64,000 nt of DNA from Massilia sp. IC2-477 (GTDB taxonomy: Bacteria > Pseudomonadota > Gammaproteobacteria > Burkholderiales > Burkholderiaceae_D), in contig NZ_JAJFEQ010000007.1 of the NCBI RefSeq assembly GCF_020707265.1, positions 310,001 to 374,000 on the forward strand, given 5' to 3'. Under the pieces are notes generated by a model. That model saw nothing but the letters and a program-made list of their open reading frames with translations. It ran no database searches and was not told the origin of the DNA. This document shows positions 1-8,689 of the stretch, in pieces; the first letter of the stretch is position 1; every line of letters begins with the position of its first letter. A program made the translations under genes and the position numbers.

Positions 1-1067
1 CCGCCGTTGTAGGCCACACCGCCTTCGAAGCCGGTCTTCTTCTGGCCGGTTTCGCCGGCCGAGTAGAACAGGTCGACGGTCGACTTGAAGTTCTTGTTCG
101 GACGGAACTGCAGCGACGCGAAGGCGCCGTCGCGTTCGTGCGAGTCGACCACGGTGTCGTAGCCGAAGCCGCCCGGGGTTTTCACGTTGGCGCCGTTGTA
201 CGCCATCTCGGCGGTGCCCCAGGAGTTGAAGGTGGTCTGGCCGCCGCCGGTTTCTTCATAGCGGGTAAAGCCCATGGCAACGCCGATGGTGCGGTTCGCG
301 AACTGGTCGATGTACGACAGGGTGGCGCGCTTGCCGTCGCCTTCCGGCAGGCCGTCCGGGTGCTTCACGCCCAGGCGGGTCTTCTTGTAGCTGACAGCGA
401 CGGTGCGCTTGCCGAAGTCGAGCGGCTGCACGGTGCGCAGGTCGATGGTCGAGGCCAGGCCCTGGCCGATGACGCTCGCTTCCGGGGTTTTGTAGATGAC
501 GATGGAACCCATCAGTTCGGCCGGGAACAGGTCGAACTCAGGGGAACGGGCATTGCCGGTGGAGGCCATTTCGCGGCCGTTCAGCAGGGTGCCGTTGAAG
601 CTCGGCGACAGGCCGCGCACCGAGATGTCCGATGCCTTGCCCGAGCTGCGGCCGCGCTGGGCCGACACGCCCGGCAGGCGCGAGATCGACTCGGCGACGC
701 TCTGGTCCGGCAGTTTGCCGATGTCTTCGGCCGAGATGGCTTCGACGATCGACGAGGAATTCTTCTTGATCGAGATGGCCGCTTCGATACCGCGGCGGAT
801 ACCGGTCACTTGGACGGTGGCGACATTCGGCTGGGCGGTCGCGCCGGCCGGCGTCGGCTCGGCGGCGGCTGCTGCCTGCTCGGCCGAATTCGGCTGGGTG
901 GCGACGCTCGAGGTGGCGCTGGTGGTGGTCGTGGTGTTGTCCTGGGCTTGCGCGTAGGCGCTGCCCGCGAACACCGACAGGAAGACTGCGCAGCCGGCGG
1001 CTACCGGGCTCAGCTGGAATGCATGGCGAACCGGCTCGGCGGTGCGCTTGGTTGCGAAGATACTCAT
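1..1067 (-). CDS. TonB-dependent receptor, Xanthomonas/Caulobacter type (3' part outside window)
   Basis: N-terminal 355 residues of an outer-membrane TonB-dependent receptor; the beta-barrel lies beyond the window start. A signal peptide (about residues 1-40, ending ...GSAYAQAQ) and an Ala/Gln/Thr-rich stretch precede the plug domain, which shows the hallmarks of the TIGR01782-type group: VQVTGIRRGIEAAI, SAEDIGKLPDQSVAESISRL, PGVSAQRG, ISVRGLSPSFNGTLLNGREM. The ATG at 1067 is chosen over the in-frame ATG at 1079 because AGGGGA lies correctly in front of it. The gene is divergent from a neopullulanase and a six-hairpin glycosidase, so import of maltodextrins (MalA-like) is the likely role; the substrate is inferred from neighbours only. 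Candidate operator palindromes lie in the shared upstream region. Confidence 0.88.
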   Translation of the reverse strand, partial: MSIFATKRTAEPVRHAFQLSPVAAGCAVFLSVFAGSAYAQAQDNTTTTTSATSSVATQPNSAEQAAAAAEPTPAGATAQPNVATVQVTGIRRGIEAAISIKKNSSSIVEAISAEDIGKLPDQSVAESISRLPGVSAQRGRSSGKASDISVRGLSPSFNGTLLNGREMASTGNARSPEFDLFPAELMGSIVIYKTPEASVIGQGLASTIDLRTVQPLDFGKRTVAVSYKKTRLGVKHPDGLPEGDGKRATLSYIDQFANRTIGVAMGFTRYEETGGGQTTFNSWGTAEMAYNGANVKTPGGFGYDTVVDSHERDGAFASLQFRPNKNFKSTVDLFYSAGETGQKKTGFEGGVAYNG

Positions 1068-1268
1068 TTGTCCCCTCATATAGACCAATAATTTTTTCCC
1101 GAAACTACAGCGCGACAGCCAGCTTGCACGGCAGCCTCAAGCAAACGTATTTAGACGTTCTGTCAAGGATTCTGTATTAAAACTAGATGCACTGTCAACG
1201 GGAGTTGCTTGTTACTACGATAACGGCATCATTTTATATATATACTGGCTTGAGCACGTCTTTTTCGT

Positions 1269-1283
1269 TGTATTTGGGCTACA
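1269..1283. promoter_or_regulatory. Degenerate operator copy (TGTA-N7-TACA)
   Basis: TGTATTTGGGCTACA keeps the outer TGTA/TACA arms and the 15-bp length of the perfect palindrome that begins exactly 33 bp (about three helical turns) further on. It is read as a weaker site for the same regulator. Confidence 0.4.
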
Positions 1284-1301
1284 GGATCACATACAGATGA
1301 C

Positions 1302-1316
1302 TGTAGTCGGACTACA
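1302..1316. promoter_or_regulatory. Perfect 15-bp palindromic operator candidate
   Basis: TGTAGTCGGACTACA is a perfect 7-1-7 inverted repeat. The same motif with one mismatch recurs at 1538-1552 just before the GH13 gene, which makes chance unlikely and suggests the binding site of a dimeric regulator (LacI, GntR or similar) controlling both divergent units. The regulator is not encoded in the window. Confidence 0.6.
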
Positions 1317-1537
1317 AATGCGCTTTCAAGCAGCAGACTCGACGCTTTTCGCACCAGTTTGGTGCAATTCTGGACACTCTTCAGGATATTGGGCGTGGTA
1401 CGTACAATGGGACGAGAAATTTTCGATCCGAAAATTTGTACTTTGACTAGATGCTGAACGTTTGTGTGCTACAGCCGATCCATAGTATTCTCGTAGCAAC
1501 ATAACCACGCATGGCGACCCTTGCCACCGCGCCGACC

Positions 1538-1552
1538 TGTAGTCTGACTACG
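1538..1552. promoter_or_regulatory. Operator candidate overlapping the GH13 promoter
   Basis: TGTAGTCTGACTACG differs from the perfect palindrome at 1302 by one arm base and the centre. It lies 39 bp before the ATG and just upstream of a possible -10 box (TATATC, 1559-1564), so it would cover the -35 region; that position fits a repressor. Confidence 0.55.
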
Positions 1553-1590
1553 ATTCGGTATATCGGGAGCGAGAAAACGCCCACACCGAC

Positions 1591-3453
1591 ATGAGACATT
1601 TCTTCGCCAGCCTGCTGCTCGGCAGCGCCGCACTCACTCCCTGCGCCGCCCTCGCCCAATCCCCCGCCATCGCCCACATGGAGCCGCCCTTCTGGTGGGC
1701 CGGCATGCAGCACAAGGGGCTGCAGCTGATGGTGCATGGCGAGCGCATCGCCGACCTGGCGCCGAGCCTGAGCTACCCGGGCGTGCGCATCGCGTCGGTG
1801 ACCCGGGTCCCCAGCAGGAATTACCTGTTCGTCGACCTGGAAATCGGCGTGGACGCGAAGCCGGGCAAGTTCGACATCGTGTTCAGCGGTGCGGGCGGCG
1901 AGACGCGCTATGCCTACCAGCTGCTGGCGCGCGAGCCTGGCTCCAGCCAGCGCGTCGGCTTCAACAACAGCGACGCGATCTACCAGGTCATGCCGGACCG
2001 CTTCGCCAACGGCGACCCGCGTAACGACAGCACGCCGGACACGCTGGAAAAATCCAATCGCGCGAACGGCTCCGGACGCCACGGCGGCGACATCGAGGGC
2101 ATCGTCCAGCGCCTCGACTACATCCGCGACATGGGCTTCACCCAGCTGTGGCCGACGCCGCTGGTGGAAAACAACATGCCGGCCTACTCGTATCACGGCT
2201 ACGCGGCCACCGACCACTACCGGATCGACCCGCGCTACGGGAGCAACGAGGACTTCCGCCGCCTCTCCATGGAAGCGAAAAAGCGCGGCATCGGCATCAT
2301 CCAGGACGTGGTGCTGTCGCACATCGGCAGCGGCCACTGGTGGATGAAGGACCTGCCGACGCCGGACTGGATCAACTATGGCGGCAAGTTCGTGCCGACC
2401 CAGCACCACCGCACCGCCGTGCAGGACCCGTACGCGTCGAAGGAAGACGCGGACAACTTCACGCGCGGCTGGTTCGTCGAGAGCATGCCGGACCTGAACC
2501 AGTCCAATCCGCTGGTGGCCAATTACCTCATCCAGAACAACATCTGGTGGATCGAGTACGCGGGCCTGTCGGGCCTGCGCATCGACACCTTCGGCTATTC
2601 GGACGGCGCTTTCCTTTCCGACTACACGAAGCGCCTGATAGCCGAGTACCCGAAGCTGAACATGGTGGGCGAAGAGTGGAGCAAGCTGGTGCCGGTGGTG
2701 GCGCGCTGGCAGCGCGGCAAGCAGAACATCGACGGCTACCGCGCCTCCACGCCGAGCCTGATGGACTTCCCGCTGGCCGAAAGCATGCGCACGGCGCTCG
2801 CCGACAAGAACGGCCGCAACGTGTTCGGCGACGTCTACGAAACCCTCTCGCTCGACTACCTGTATCCGGAGCCGGGCAACCTGGTGCTGTTCGAAGCCAA
2901 CCACGACGTGTCGCGCATCTGGAGCGTGGTCGGCGAGGACTTCGACCGCTACCGCATGATGATGGTCTTCCTGATGACGATGCCGCGCATCCCGCAGCTC
3001 TACACGGGCGACGAGATCCTCATGACCAGCGCGACCCGCGAGCGCGACGACGCCAGCTACCGGCGCGACTTCCCCGGTGGCTGGGCCGGCGACAAGCTCG
3101 ATGCCTTCGCGGGCAAGGGCCTGAGCAGCCAGCAGCGTGCCGCGCAGGAACTGGTGCGCAGGCTGGCCAACTGGCGCAAGGGCCAGCCCGTCATCCACCG
3201 TGGAAAGCTGATGCACTACGGCCCGCGCGACAACACCTATGTCTACTTCCGCTACGACGACAGCAAGCGCGTGCTGGTCGCCTTCAACAACAACCCAAAG
3301 GAGATGGTGCTGGATGCGCAGCGTTTCCATGAAATGCTGGAAGGCAGAGCGGGCGGCGTCGATGTCCTGAGCGGCAAGCGCTTCGATCTCACCAAGGAGC
3401 TGCGCCTGCCGGCCAAGGGCAGCGTGATCCTGGAACTGGACGCGGCGCGATGA
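1591..3453 (+). CDS. Secreted GH13 alpha-amylase family enzyme, neopullulanase/cyclomaltodextrinase-like
   Basis: A 620-residue enzyme expected to cleave alpha-1,4 links of maltodextrins, cyclodextrins or pullulan. A signal peptide (cleavage after ...AALAQ) directs it to the periplasm or outer membrane. An N-terminal beta domain (about 25-120) precedes the GH13 barrel. Catalytic residues are visible: nucleophile Asp332 in GLRIDTFGY, acid/base Glu361 in NMVGEEW, and His438-Asp439 in EANHD; QVMPDRFANGDP is the typical neopullulanase start of the barrel. Layout and length match SusA-like neopullulanases. GGGAGCGAG lies in front of the ATG. The TGA overlaps the next ATG (ATGA), so the two glycosidases are translationally coupled, and expression is probably set by the palindromic operators upstream. 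Confidence 0.9.
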   Translation: MRHFFASLLLGSAALTPCAALAQSPAIAHMEPPFWWAGMQHKGLQLMVHGERIADLAPSLSYPGVRIASVTRVPSRNYLFVDLEIGVDAKPGKFDIVFSGAGGETRYAYQLLAREPGSSQRVGFNNSDAIYQVMPDRFANGDPRNDSTPDTLEKSNRANGSGRHGGDIEGIVQRLDYIRDMGFTQLWPTPLVENNMPAYSYHGYAATDHYRIDPRYGSNEDFRRLSMEAKKRGIGIIQDVVLSHIGSGHWWMKDLPTPDWINYGGKFVPTQHHRTAVQDPYASKEDADNFTRGWFVESMPDLNQSNPLVANYLIQNNIWWIEYAGLSGLRIDTFGYSDGAFLSDYTKRLIAEYPKLNMVGEEWSKLVPVVARWQRGKQNIDGYRASTPSLMDFPLAESMRTALADKNGRNVFGDVYETLSLDYLYPEPGNLVLFEANHDVSRIWSVVGEDFDRYRMMMVFLMTMPRIPQLYTGDEILMTSATRERDDASYRRDFPGGWAGDKLDAFAGKGLSSQQRAAQELVRRLANWRKGQPVIHRGKLMHYGPRDNTYVYFRYDDSKRVLVAFNNNPKEMVLDAQRFHEMLEGRAGGVDVLSGKRFDLTKELRLPAKGSVILELDAAR

Positions 3454-6347
3454 AGCGCTGCCTGCTGGCCACGGCCGCCCTGCTCGCCTGCCTTTCCGCA
3501 AGCGCGCAGGAGAAGGAAAAGGAACTCTACATCCGCGGCGCCTTCAACGGCTGGGGTACCGATAACGCGCTTTCCCACAAAGGCAAGGGCGTGTACGAAG
3601 CGGACATCCTGGTCAGCCCGGGCAACCATGCCTTCAAGGTCGGCAGCCGCGACTGGGCTGACGAATGGGTGGCCGACACCAGCAAGAGCGTGACGGTGGC
3701 GCCGGGCGCCTCGTATCCCCTGGCCACCCAGCCCGGTCCGGAAGACTACCTGTTCGTGCGCCAGACCGGCACTTACCGCTTCACGGTGGATGCCTCGAAC
3801 CCGGCGGCCCCCAAGCTGCGCGTGGTGCGCCTGGAGACGCCACAGGCAGCCGCGGCGCCCGATCCGCACGCGGGACGCGAGGCAGTTGCAGCGCTTACCT
3901 GGCCGACCTGGGACGGCAAGCAGGAAAGCGCGCGCTTCTCCACGCCCGATGCCGGCGCGGCACTGCGGCGCTACGCCCACTCCACAACGCTCAGTCTGCG
4001 CGACCCCGGCCCGCAGCACAGCGAGTACGCCGAGCAGGCCGGCCTGCCGCGCGTCCGTACCGGCAACCTGGCCTTCGACGCGCTGTTCGCACTGGCCGGC
4101 TCGGAAATGCGCTTGGATGCGGTGAGCCAGATCCGTGACGGCAACTACAACGGCGGCGCCGCGATTCCCTGCGAGTGCTTCGCCACCGGCGAAAAGTGGC
4201 ATTACGTGTGGACGCGCGACCTGTCCTACGCCGCCGACCTGGGCCTGGCCCTGCTCGACCCGCAACGGGTGCGCAACTCGCTCGAATTCAAGCTGTCCGG
4301 CTGGCGCAAGGGATTGAAGATCGCACCACAGGTCGCGGGCAGCCCGGACGGCCTGCAGGTCGTGCAGGACACCGGCAGCGGCGGCAGCTGGCCGGTCAGC
4401 ACCGACCGCGTCACCTGGGGCTTCGCCGCCGAGGAAGTGCTACGCACCCTGCCCGCTGCCGAACGCGCGCCCTTCGCCCGGCGCGCGCTGCAGGCCCTGT
4501 CGAACACGATCGAGAACGACCGCATCGCGGCCTTCGACGCCAGCACCGGCCTGTACACCGGCGAGCAATCCTTCCTCGACTGGCGCGACCAGAGCTACGC
4601 TTCCTGGATCCCGAACGAGCTGGCCTCGATGTCCACCTCGAAGTCGCTGTCCACCAACGTCGGCCATTACAAAGCCCTTAGCCTGGCCTCACAACTGGCG
4701 AGGGAACAGGGCGACGACGCGCGAACGCGGCGCTATGCCGCGTGGGCGGCCGAACTGGTGCGCGCCATCAACACGCAACTGTGGCTGAGTGATGCCGGCA
4801 TGTACAGCAGCCTCACCGCCGGCCACCTCGACGGCGCGCCGCTGCACAAGTTCGACTGGCTCGGGCAATCGCTGGCCATCATCACCGGCGTTGCCAGCGA
4901 AGAGCAGGCGCGCTCGATCCTGGCGCGCTATCCGCACGGGCCGATGGGCGCTCCCGTCATCTGGCCCCAGCAGCCAGGCATGCCGGTCTACCACAACCGC
5001 GCCCTGTGGCCCTTCGTGACGGCCTACGGCCTGCGCGCCGCCATCCATGCAAAGAATGTCGCCGTGGCCGATGCGGCCTACGACTCGCTGCTGCGCGGCG
5101 CGGCACTGAACATGTCGAACATGGAGAACCTCGAATGGCTCTCCGGCCAGCCGCTGCTGCTGGACGAACGCAATCCGAACCTGATCGGACCGGTGATCAA
5201 TTCGCGCCGCCAGCTGTGGTCGGTAGGCGCCTACCTCGGCATGGTAGTGGGCGAACTGTTTGGCGTGTCGGTGCAGGACGACGGCGTCCTGCTGCAGCCT
5301 TTCGTCACCGCCAAGCTGCGGCGCGAGATGTTCGGCGCGTCGAACGACATCGCGCTGCACGAGCTGCGCCTGCAGGGCAAGCGTATCGACGTGCGCCTGC
5401 GCCTGCCGGCCGTGGACACGGAAGACGGCTACTACACCGTCGACCGCATCCTGGTGAACGGCCAGGAAAGCAGCAAGCGGATTCCCCTTGCGAGCTTAAA
5501 AGACAACAACCAGGTCGAGATCGTGCTGGGCCGCCTGCAGCACGGGCAGCAGGAGATCCGCCGCGTGAAGGACGATCCTTACGCCACCGCCGGCCCCACC
5601 TTCGCACCGCGCGAGCCTGCGATCGCGGGCCTCGAGCGTCATGCGAACGGGAATATGCTGCGGATCGCCCCTGCCGGCGACGAGGGCGCAGTGCGCTACA
5701 ACGTCTACCGCGACGGCAAGCTGGCGGCCAGCGGCCTGCAGGCAGGCAGCTGGACCGACCGCGGCGCCAGTCCCTTCGCCTGCTACGCGGTCGAGGCCCA
5801 GTCCCTGGCCGGCGGCAACCGCAGCCACCACAGCATCCCGCGCTGCATCGACCGTGGCATCGAGGTGCCTGTCACCGACCGGCGCGCCCAGTCGAACGTG
5901 AAGCTCAGCGCCCCGACTGCACGTTTTGACGCGCCGCGCCTGGAAGGCTGGGGCCAGCCCGGCGACCGCTTCGCCGTCGAGCGCATCGCCGTCCCGGCCG
6001 CAGGCCGGTACGCGGTCCAGGTGCGCTACCACAACAGCGCGAACCAGGTGAACCTGGGGATCAGCGGTGGCGTGAAGTGGCTGGCGGTGAAGGACGCGCG
6101 CGGCCGCATCGTGGCCCAAGGCGTGGTGCAGTTGCCGCACGCCCCGCTGGCGAAGGCGAACACGCCGAGCGTGTATTCGACGCCACTCAGGGCAACGCTG
6201 AGCGCGGGCCGTTACCGCATCGAGATGAGCGACTTCTACAACATGAGCTATCTCGACAGTAACAGCAGCTTCAGCGCAGCCGGTGGTGCGACGGGGCCGT
6301 CGAACCGCTTTGATATTTACGGAGTCCGCCTGCTCCGCGTTGAGTAG
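3450..6347 (+). CDS. Secreted six-hairpin glycosidase with N-terminal starch-binding-like domain
   Basis: A 965-residue protein: signal peptide (1-19), an Ig-like CBM48/AMPK-type domain (about 25-126, with LYIRGAFNGWG), an (alpha/alpha)6 barrel of the GH15/GH37/GH63 clan type (about 190-640), an Fn3-like segment (about 690-780) and a C-terminal beta-sandwich that may bind carbohydrate (about 800-960). The substrate-site motif W254-T-R-D257 in HYVWTRDLSYA is typical of glucoamylase/debranching-type hairpin enzymes. I infer a glucose-releasing or debranching activity on the maltodextrins produced by the GH13 partner; the exact family is not certain from sequence alone. Start and stop of the pair overlap by four bases. 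The stop codon is contributed by the first bases of a REPIN-like element. Confidence 0.82.
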   Translation: MKRCLLATAALLACLSASAQEKEKELYIRGAFNGWGTDNALSHKGKGVYEADILVSPGNHAFKVGSRDWADEWVADTSKSVTVAPGASYPLATQPGPEDYLFVRQTGTYRFTVDASNPAAPKLRVVRLETPQAAAAPDPHAGREAVAALTWPTWDGKQESARFSTPDAGAALRRYAHSTTLSLRDPGPQHSEYAEQAGLPRVRTGNLAFDALFALAGSEMRLDAVSQIRDGNYNGGAAIPCECFATGEKWHYVWTRDLSYAADLGLALLDPQRVRNSLEFKLSGWRKGLKIAPQVAGSPDGLQVVQDTGSGGSWPVSTDRVTWGFAAEEVLRTLPAAERAPFARRALQALSNTIENDRIAAFDASTGLYTGEQSFLDWRDQSYASWIPNELASMSTSKSLSTNVGHYKALSLASQLAREQGDDARTRRYAAWAAELVRAINTQLWLSDAGMYSSLTAGHLDGAPLHKFDWLGQSLAIITGVASEEQARSILARYPHGPMGAPVIWPQQPGMPVYHNRALWPFVTAYGLRAAIHAKNVAVADAAYDSLLRGAALNMSNMENLEWLSGQPLLLDERNPNLIGPVINSRRQLWSVGAYLGMVVGELFGVSVQDDGVLLQPFVTAKLRREMFGASNDIALHELRLQGKRIDVRLRLPAVDTEDGYYTVDRILVNGQESSKRIPLASLKDNNQVEIVLGRLQHGQQEIRRVKDDPYATAGPTFAPREPAIAGLERHANGNMLRIAPAGDEGAVRYNVYRDGKLAASGLQAGSWTDRGASPFACYAVEAQSLAGGNRSHHSIPRCIDRGIEVPVTDRRAQSNVKLSAPTARFDAPRLEGWGQPGDRFAVERIAVPAAGRYAVQVRYHNSANQVNLGISGGVKWLAVKDARGRIVAQGVVQLPHAPLAKANTPSVYSTPLRATLSAGRYRIEMSDFYNMSYLDSNSSFSAAGGATGPSNRFDIYGVRLLRVE

Positions 6348-6464
6348 GGTGGTCGGCTTGCCGACCGCGCGTCCAACAGGCGCATACGCAGTCGTGAGGC
6401 ACGCCGGAGTTGAACGCGCGGTCGGCTCCGCGTGATCCGGTCCACCGGACCAGATCACCCCTAC
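6344..6464. repeat. REPIN-like composite palindrome 1
   Basis: The element opens with GTAG and closes with CTAC. The left arm is GTAGGGTGGTCGGCttGCCG followed by ACCGCGCGTcCAAC; the right arm carries the inverted core GTTGAACGCGCGGTC and then a second hairpin (GTGATCCGGTCC / GGACCAGATCAC). The terminal GTAG supplies the TAG stop of the plus-strand glycosidase (6345-6347) and the terminal CTAC supplies the TAG of the minus-strand kinase (6461-6463). It probably also ends transcription from both sides. Confidence 0.75.
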
Positions 6465-7450
6465 GCGGCTTCGGCCTCATCGGGACCGGGTCTCGCTTCC
6501 TTGCGCGACGGTCCCTGCACCATCAGCAGCAGGCGGCCTTCGAGCACGCGGAATTCCAGCGGCATCGGCATTGTCGTCACCTCACCGTCGGCCGCGACCT
6601 TCATGCGCTTGCGGCCATACACGGCCGGGGTGCGCACGGTCAGGCGCTTGAAGGCGAAGGCGTCGACCTCGTCGTCGCTGCCCAGCCGTCCCAGCATGCC
6701 GCGCACCAGCAGGCGCAGCAGGCCGAGTTTACCCATGGGGCGCGGCGCGATGGCGACCAGCTGGCCGTCCTCCACCGCTTCGATCAGGCCGTCGCGCATG
6801 CCGACCTGCTCCAGCTGCAGGCGGTTATTTCCGACAAACAAGGTCGTCGTCCGGATGCGCCGTTCCTTGCCGTCGAGTTCGAGTGAAATGCGCAGGTGCC
6901 GGTGCGGACGCAGGGCGATCTTGATGGCCGAGAAGAAGGCGACGACCCGGCTGCGCCCGTAGTGCTGCTTGTCGTGCTCGCGCTCTTCCAGCAGCTTGGG
7001 GTAGAGCCCGACGCTGGCGTTCACCAGGAAAATCTTGTTGTTGAGCAGGCCCACCTGCACCGCGCGCATCCGGGCGCGCAGCAGCGAATACACGGCCTCG
7101 GCCAGGTCTTCGGGAATGCCATGGGTGCGGCCGAAATAGTTGAATGTTCCTTGCGGCAAAACTCCGAACGGACATCCGGCCAGCACGGCCTCATGGGCTA
7201 CGGTGTTGATGGTGCCGTCGCCGCCGGCCGCCACCAGGATGCCCTCTTCGGCCACGGCGCGCGCCGCCATGCTGCGCGCCTTGTCCGCGAGCTCGGCCGG
7301 ATCATCGACCAGTTCGAGATGGCAGCGCCGGCCGGCGCCGGCCAGCACCTCCTCGATGGTCGAACGCCGCAACTCGGTCTCCGAATGGCCGGAACCGGCA
7401 TTCAGGACAATGAAGAACGGGGCGTCGGGGCGCGGCTCGGTGGTCGGCAT
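6461..7450 (-). CDS. Diacylglycerol/lipid kinase family protein
   Basis: A 329-residue protein of the DAGK_cat/LCB5-YegS family of lipid kinases, soluble or peripheral. The nucleotide-binding GGDGT motif is at residues 76-80, preceded by FIVLNAGSG near the N terminus and followed by GVLPQGTFNYFGR, which matches the family's LPLGTxNxFAR element. Length and domain order are normal. Known family members phosphorylate diacylglycerol, sphingoid bases or similar lipids; the substrate here is unknown. The gene stands alone, converging with the glycosidase operon across the REPIN-like element. Confidence 0.85.
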   Translation of the reverse strand: MPTTEPRPDAPFFIVLNAGSGHSETELRRSTIEEVLAGAGRRCHLELVDDPAELADKARSMAARAVAEEGILVAAGGDGTINTVAHEAVLAGCPFGVLPQGTFNYFGRTHGIPEDLAEAVYSLLRARMRAVQVGLLNNKIFLVNASVGLYPKLLEEREHDKQHYGRSRVVAFFSAIKIALRPHRHLRISLELDGKERRIRTTTLFVGNNRLQLEQVGMRDGLIEAVEDGQLVAIAPRPMGKLGLLRLLVRGMLGRLGSDDEVDAFAFKRLTVRTPAVYGRKRMKVAADGEVTTMPMPLEFRVLEGRLLLMVQGPSRKEARPGPDEAEAA

Positions 7451-7520
7451 CGATGGCTCGTGGTGGGTTAGTGAATGTGCAAGCCAATGCTACCATCACC
7501 TGACGGCACACGAGTGTGCG

Positions 7521-8054
7521 CTAGCGCTCTTCCGACAGCTCCATGCCGTACAGGTTGAGCGCCGGCTCGCCCGCCACCACGACGCGCGTGCCCTGGTAGC
7601 GCATCCCCAGCCTGAGCAGCAACTGGATCGAGGCGGCATTGCCCTGGGTCGTGATGGCCACCAGGCGCGGGATGCCAAGCAGGCGCGCATGCGCGACCAC
7701 CCCTTGCGCCGCCTCGAAGGCATAACCGTGCCCGCGGTAATGCGGCAGGAAGGCATAGCCGATATCGACATCCTCGAGCCCGTCGCGCTTGATCAGGCCG
7801 GACAGGCCGACCGCCCTGCCGTCTTCCAGGCGCTCCACCAGGTACATCGAGTGGCCGCGCGTGCGCTGCATCGCGATCGGGCCGTTCTCGATCGAACTCA
7901 CCGCCGCCTCGAGGGTGCGCACGCCGCGGTCGCCGATATGCTCGATGAAGGCGGGGTCGTTGAGGATCTCCAGGTAGACGGCGGCGTCCCCGGGTTCGAC
8001 CAGGCGCAGGCGCAGGCGTTCGGTGCGGATGATCTCCAGGGGACCCGCCGTCAT
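7521..8054 (-). CDS. GNAT family N-acetyltransferase
   Basis: A 177-residue acetyltransferase of the RimJ/RimL-like GNAT type: it begins with EIIRTERLRLRLVEPGDA, the usual first strand and helix of that group, and has the acetyl-CoA-binding stretch at LPHYRGHGYAFEAAQGVV. The open frame extends further upstream, but the ATG at 8054 is chosen because it overlaps the stop of the preceding gene in an ATGA junction and starts the domain correctly. The acceptor substrate cannot be predicted. It is the second gene of a coupled two-acetyltransferase unit. Confidence 0.85.
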   Translation of the reverse strand: MTAGPLEIIRTERLRLRLVEPGDAAVYLEILNDPAFIEHIGDRGVRTLEAAVSSIENGPIAMQRTRGHSMYLVERLEDGRAVGLSGLIKRDGLEDVDIGYAFLPHYRGHGYAFEAAQGVVAHARLLGIPRLVAITTQGNAASIQLLLRLGMRYQGTRVVVAGEPALNLYGMELSEER

Positions 8055-8578
8055 GCGTCCGCCGTCGGCCAGTGGTCCGGGTCCTGCAGCAGCTGGTACA
8101 TCACGTAGGCGTCGACGTAGCCGAGGCGCTTGTGGCGGTAGGCCTTGGGCAGCGTACCCACGATCGAGAAGCCGAGCTTCTTCCACAGCCGGATGGCGGC
8201 GGTATTGGTGCTCACCACGTAGTTGAACTGCATCGCGAGGTAGCCCTGGCGTTTTGCTTCAAGCAGGCTATGCTCGCCGAGCGTGCGCCCCACGCCGGCG
8301 CCCTGCGCCGACGGGCTGACCATGTAGGAGGCATTGGCCACGTGGTGGCCGCGCCCGGCCTGGTTCGCGACCAGGCGGTACATGCCGAGCACGCGCGACC
8401 CGCTGGAGGTCGCGACAAAGCTCGTCACCTCGGGTCCGAGCCAGTAAGCGTGACCGGCTTCGCGCGAGGTCGCGGTAGTGAACGGATAGGTTTCGCCGGC
8501 GGCGACGTGCGAGCAGAAGATGCTCCACATCGCGTCGAAATCGTGCTCGCCGGCGGGGCGGATCTGGATGTCTTTCAC
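8051..8578 (-). CDS. GNAT family N-acetyltransferase
   Basis: A 175-residue GNAT enzyme beginning MKDIQIRPAGEHDFDAMW. The acetyl-CoA loop is visible as SPSAQGAGVGRTLGEHSL, followed by AMQFNYVVSTNTAAIRLWKKLGF, the common C-terminal helix and strand of the family. It resembles uncharacterised phosphinothricin/amino-acid-type acetyltransferases, but the substrate is open. It overlaps the following acetyltransferase by four bases and is therefore likely co-translated with it. No convincing promoter is visible in the 110 bp before it. Confidence 0.85.
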   Translation of the reverse strand: MKDIQIRPAGEHDFDAMWSIFCSHVAAGETYPFTTATSREAGHAYWLGPEVTSFVATSSGSRVLGMYRLVANQAGRGHHVANASYMVSPSAQGAGVGRTLGEHSLLEAKRQGYLAMQFNYVVSTNTAAIRLWKKLGFSIVGTLPKAYRHKRLGYVDAYVMYQLLQDPDHWPTADA

Positions 8579-8689
8579 GGCTGTCTTGAACGCGTTACTG
8601 AACTTGAAAGCGTTCTATTCTAGCCTCAAAACGCGGCCCGGTTCAGGAATCGTGCGGTCGCGTTGCGTACATTAATTCTCACTTAAGTC

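Larger units (their letters stand above)
1068..1590. promoter_or_regulatory. Divergent control region between TonB receptor and GH13 gene
   Basis: This 523-bp gene-free stretch is clearly more AT-rich than the flanking genes. It holds three copies of a palindrome (listed separately), two TTGACA hexamers reading toward the receptor gene (minus strand, in 1150-1200) and a TATATC at 1559-1564 that could be the -10 box for the plus-strand gene. A 60-codon minus-strand open frame at 1326-1508 has no family features and no convincing ribosome binding site, and I do not call it a gene. Confidence 0.6.

Noticed and set aside
1326..1508. 60-codon minus-strand open frame in the maltodextrin control region
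   Set aside because: No Shine-Dalgarno, no hydrophobic or domain pattern, and it lies in AT-rich regulatory DNA.
1447..3501. 684-codon open frame antisense to the GH13 gene
   Set aside because: Composition is His/Arg/Val-rich without domains; it mirrors the third-position GC of the real gene, whose catalytic residues are intact.
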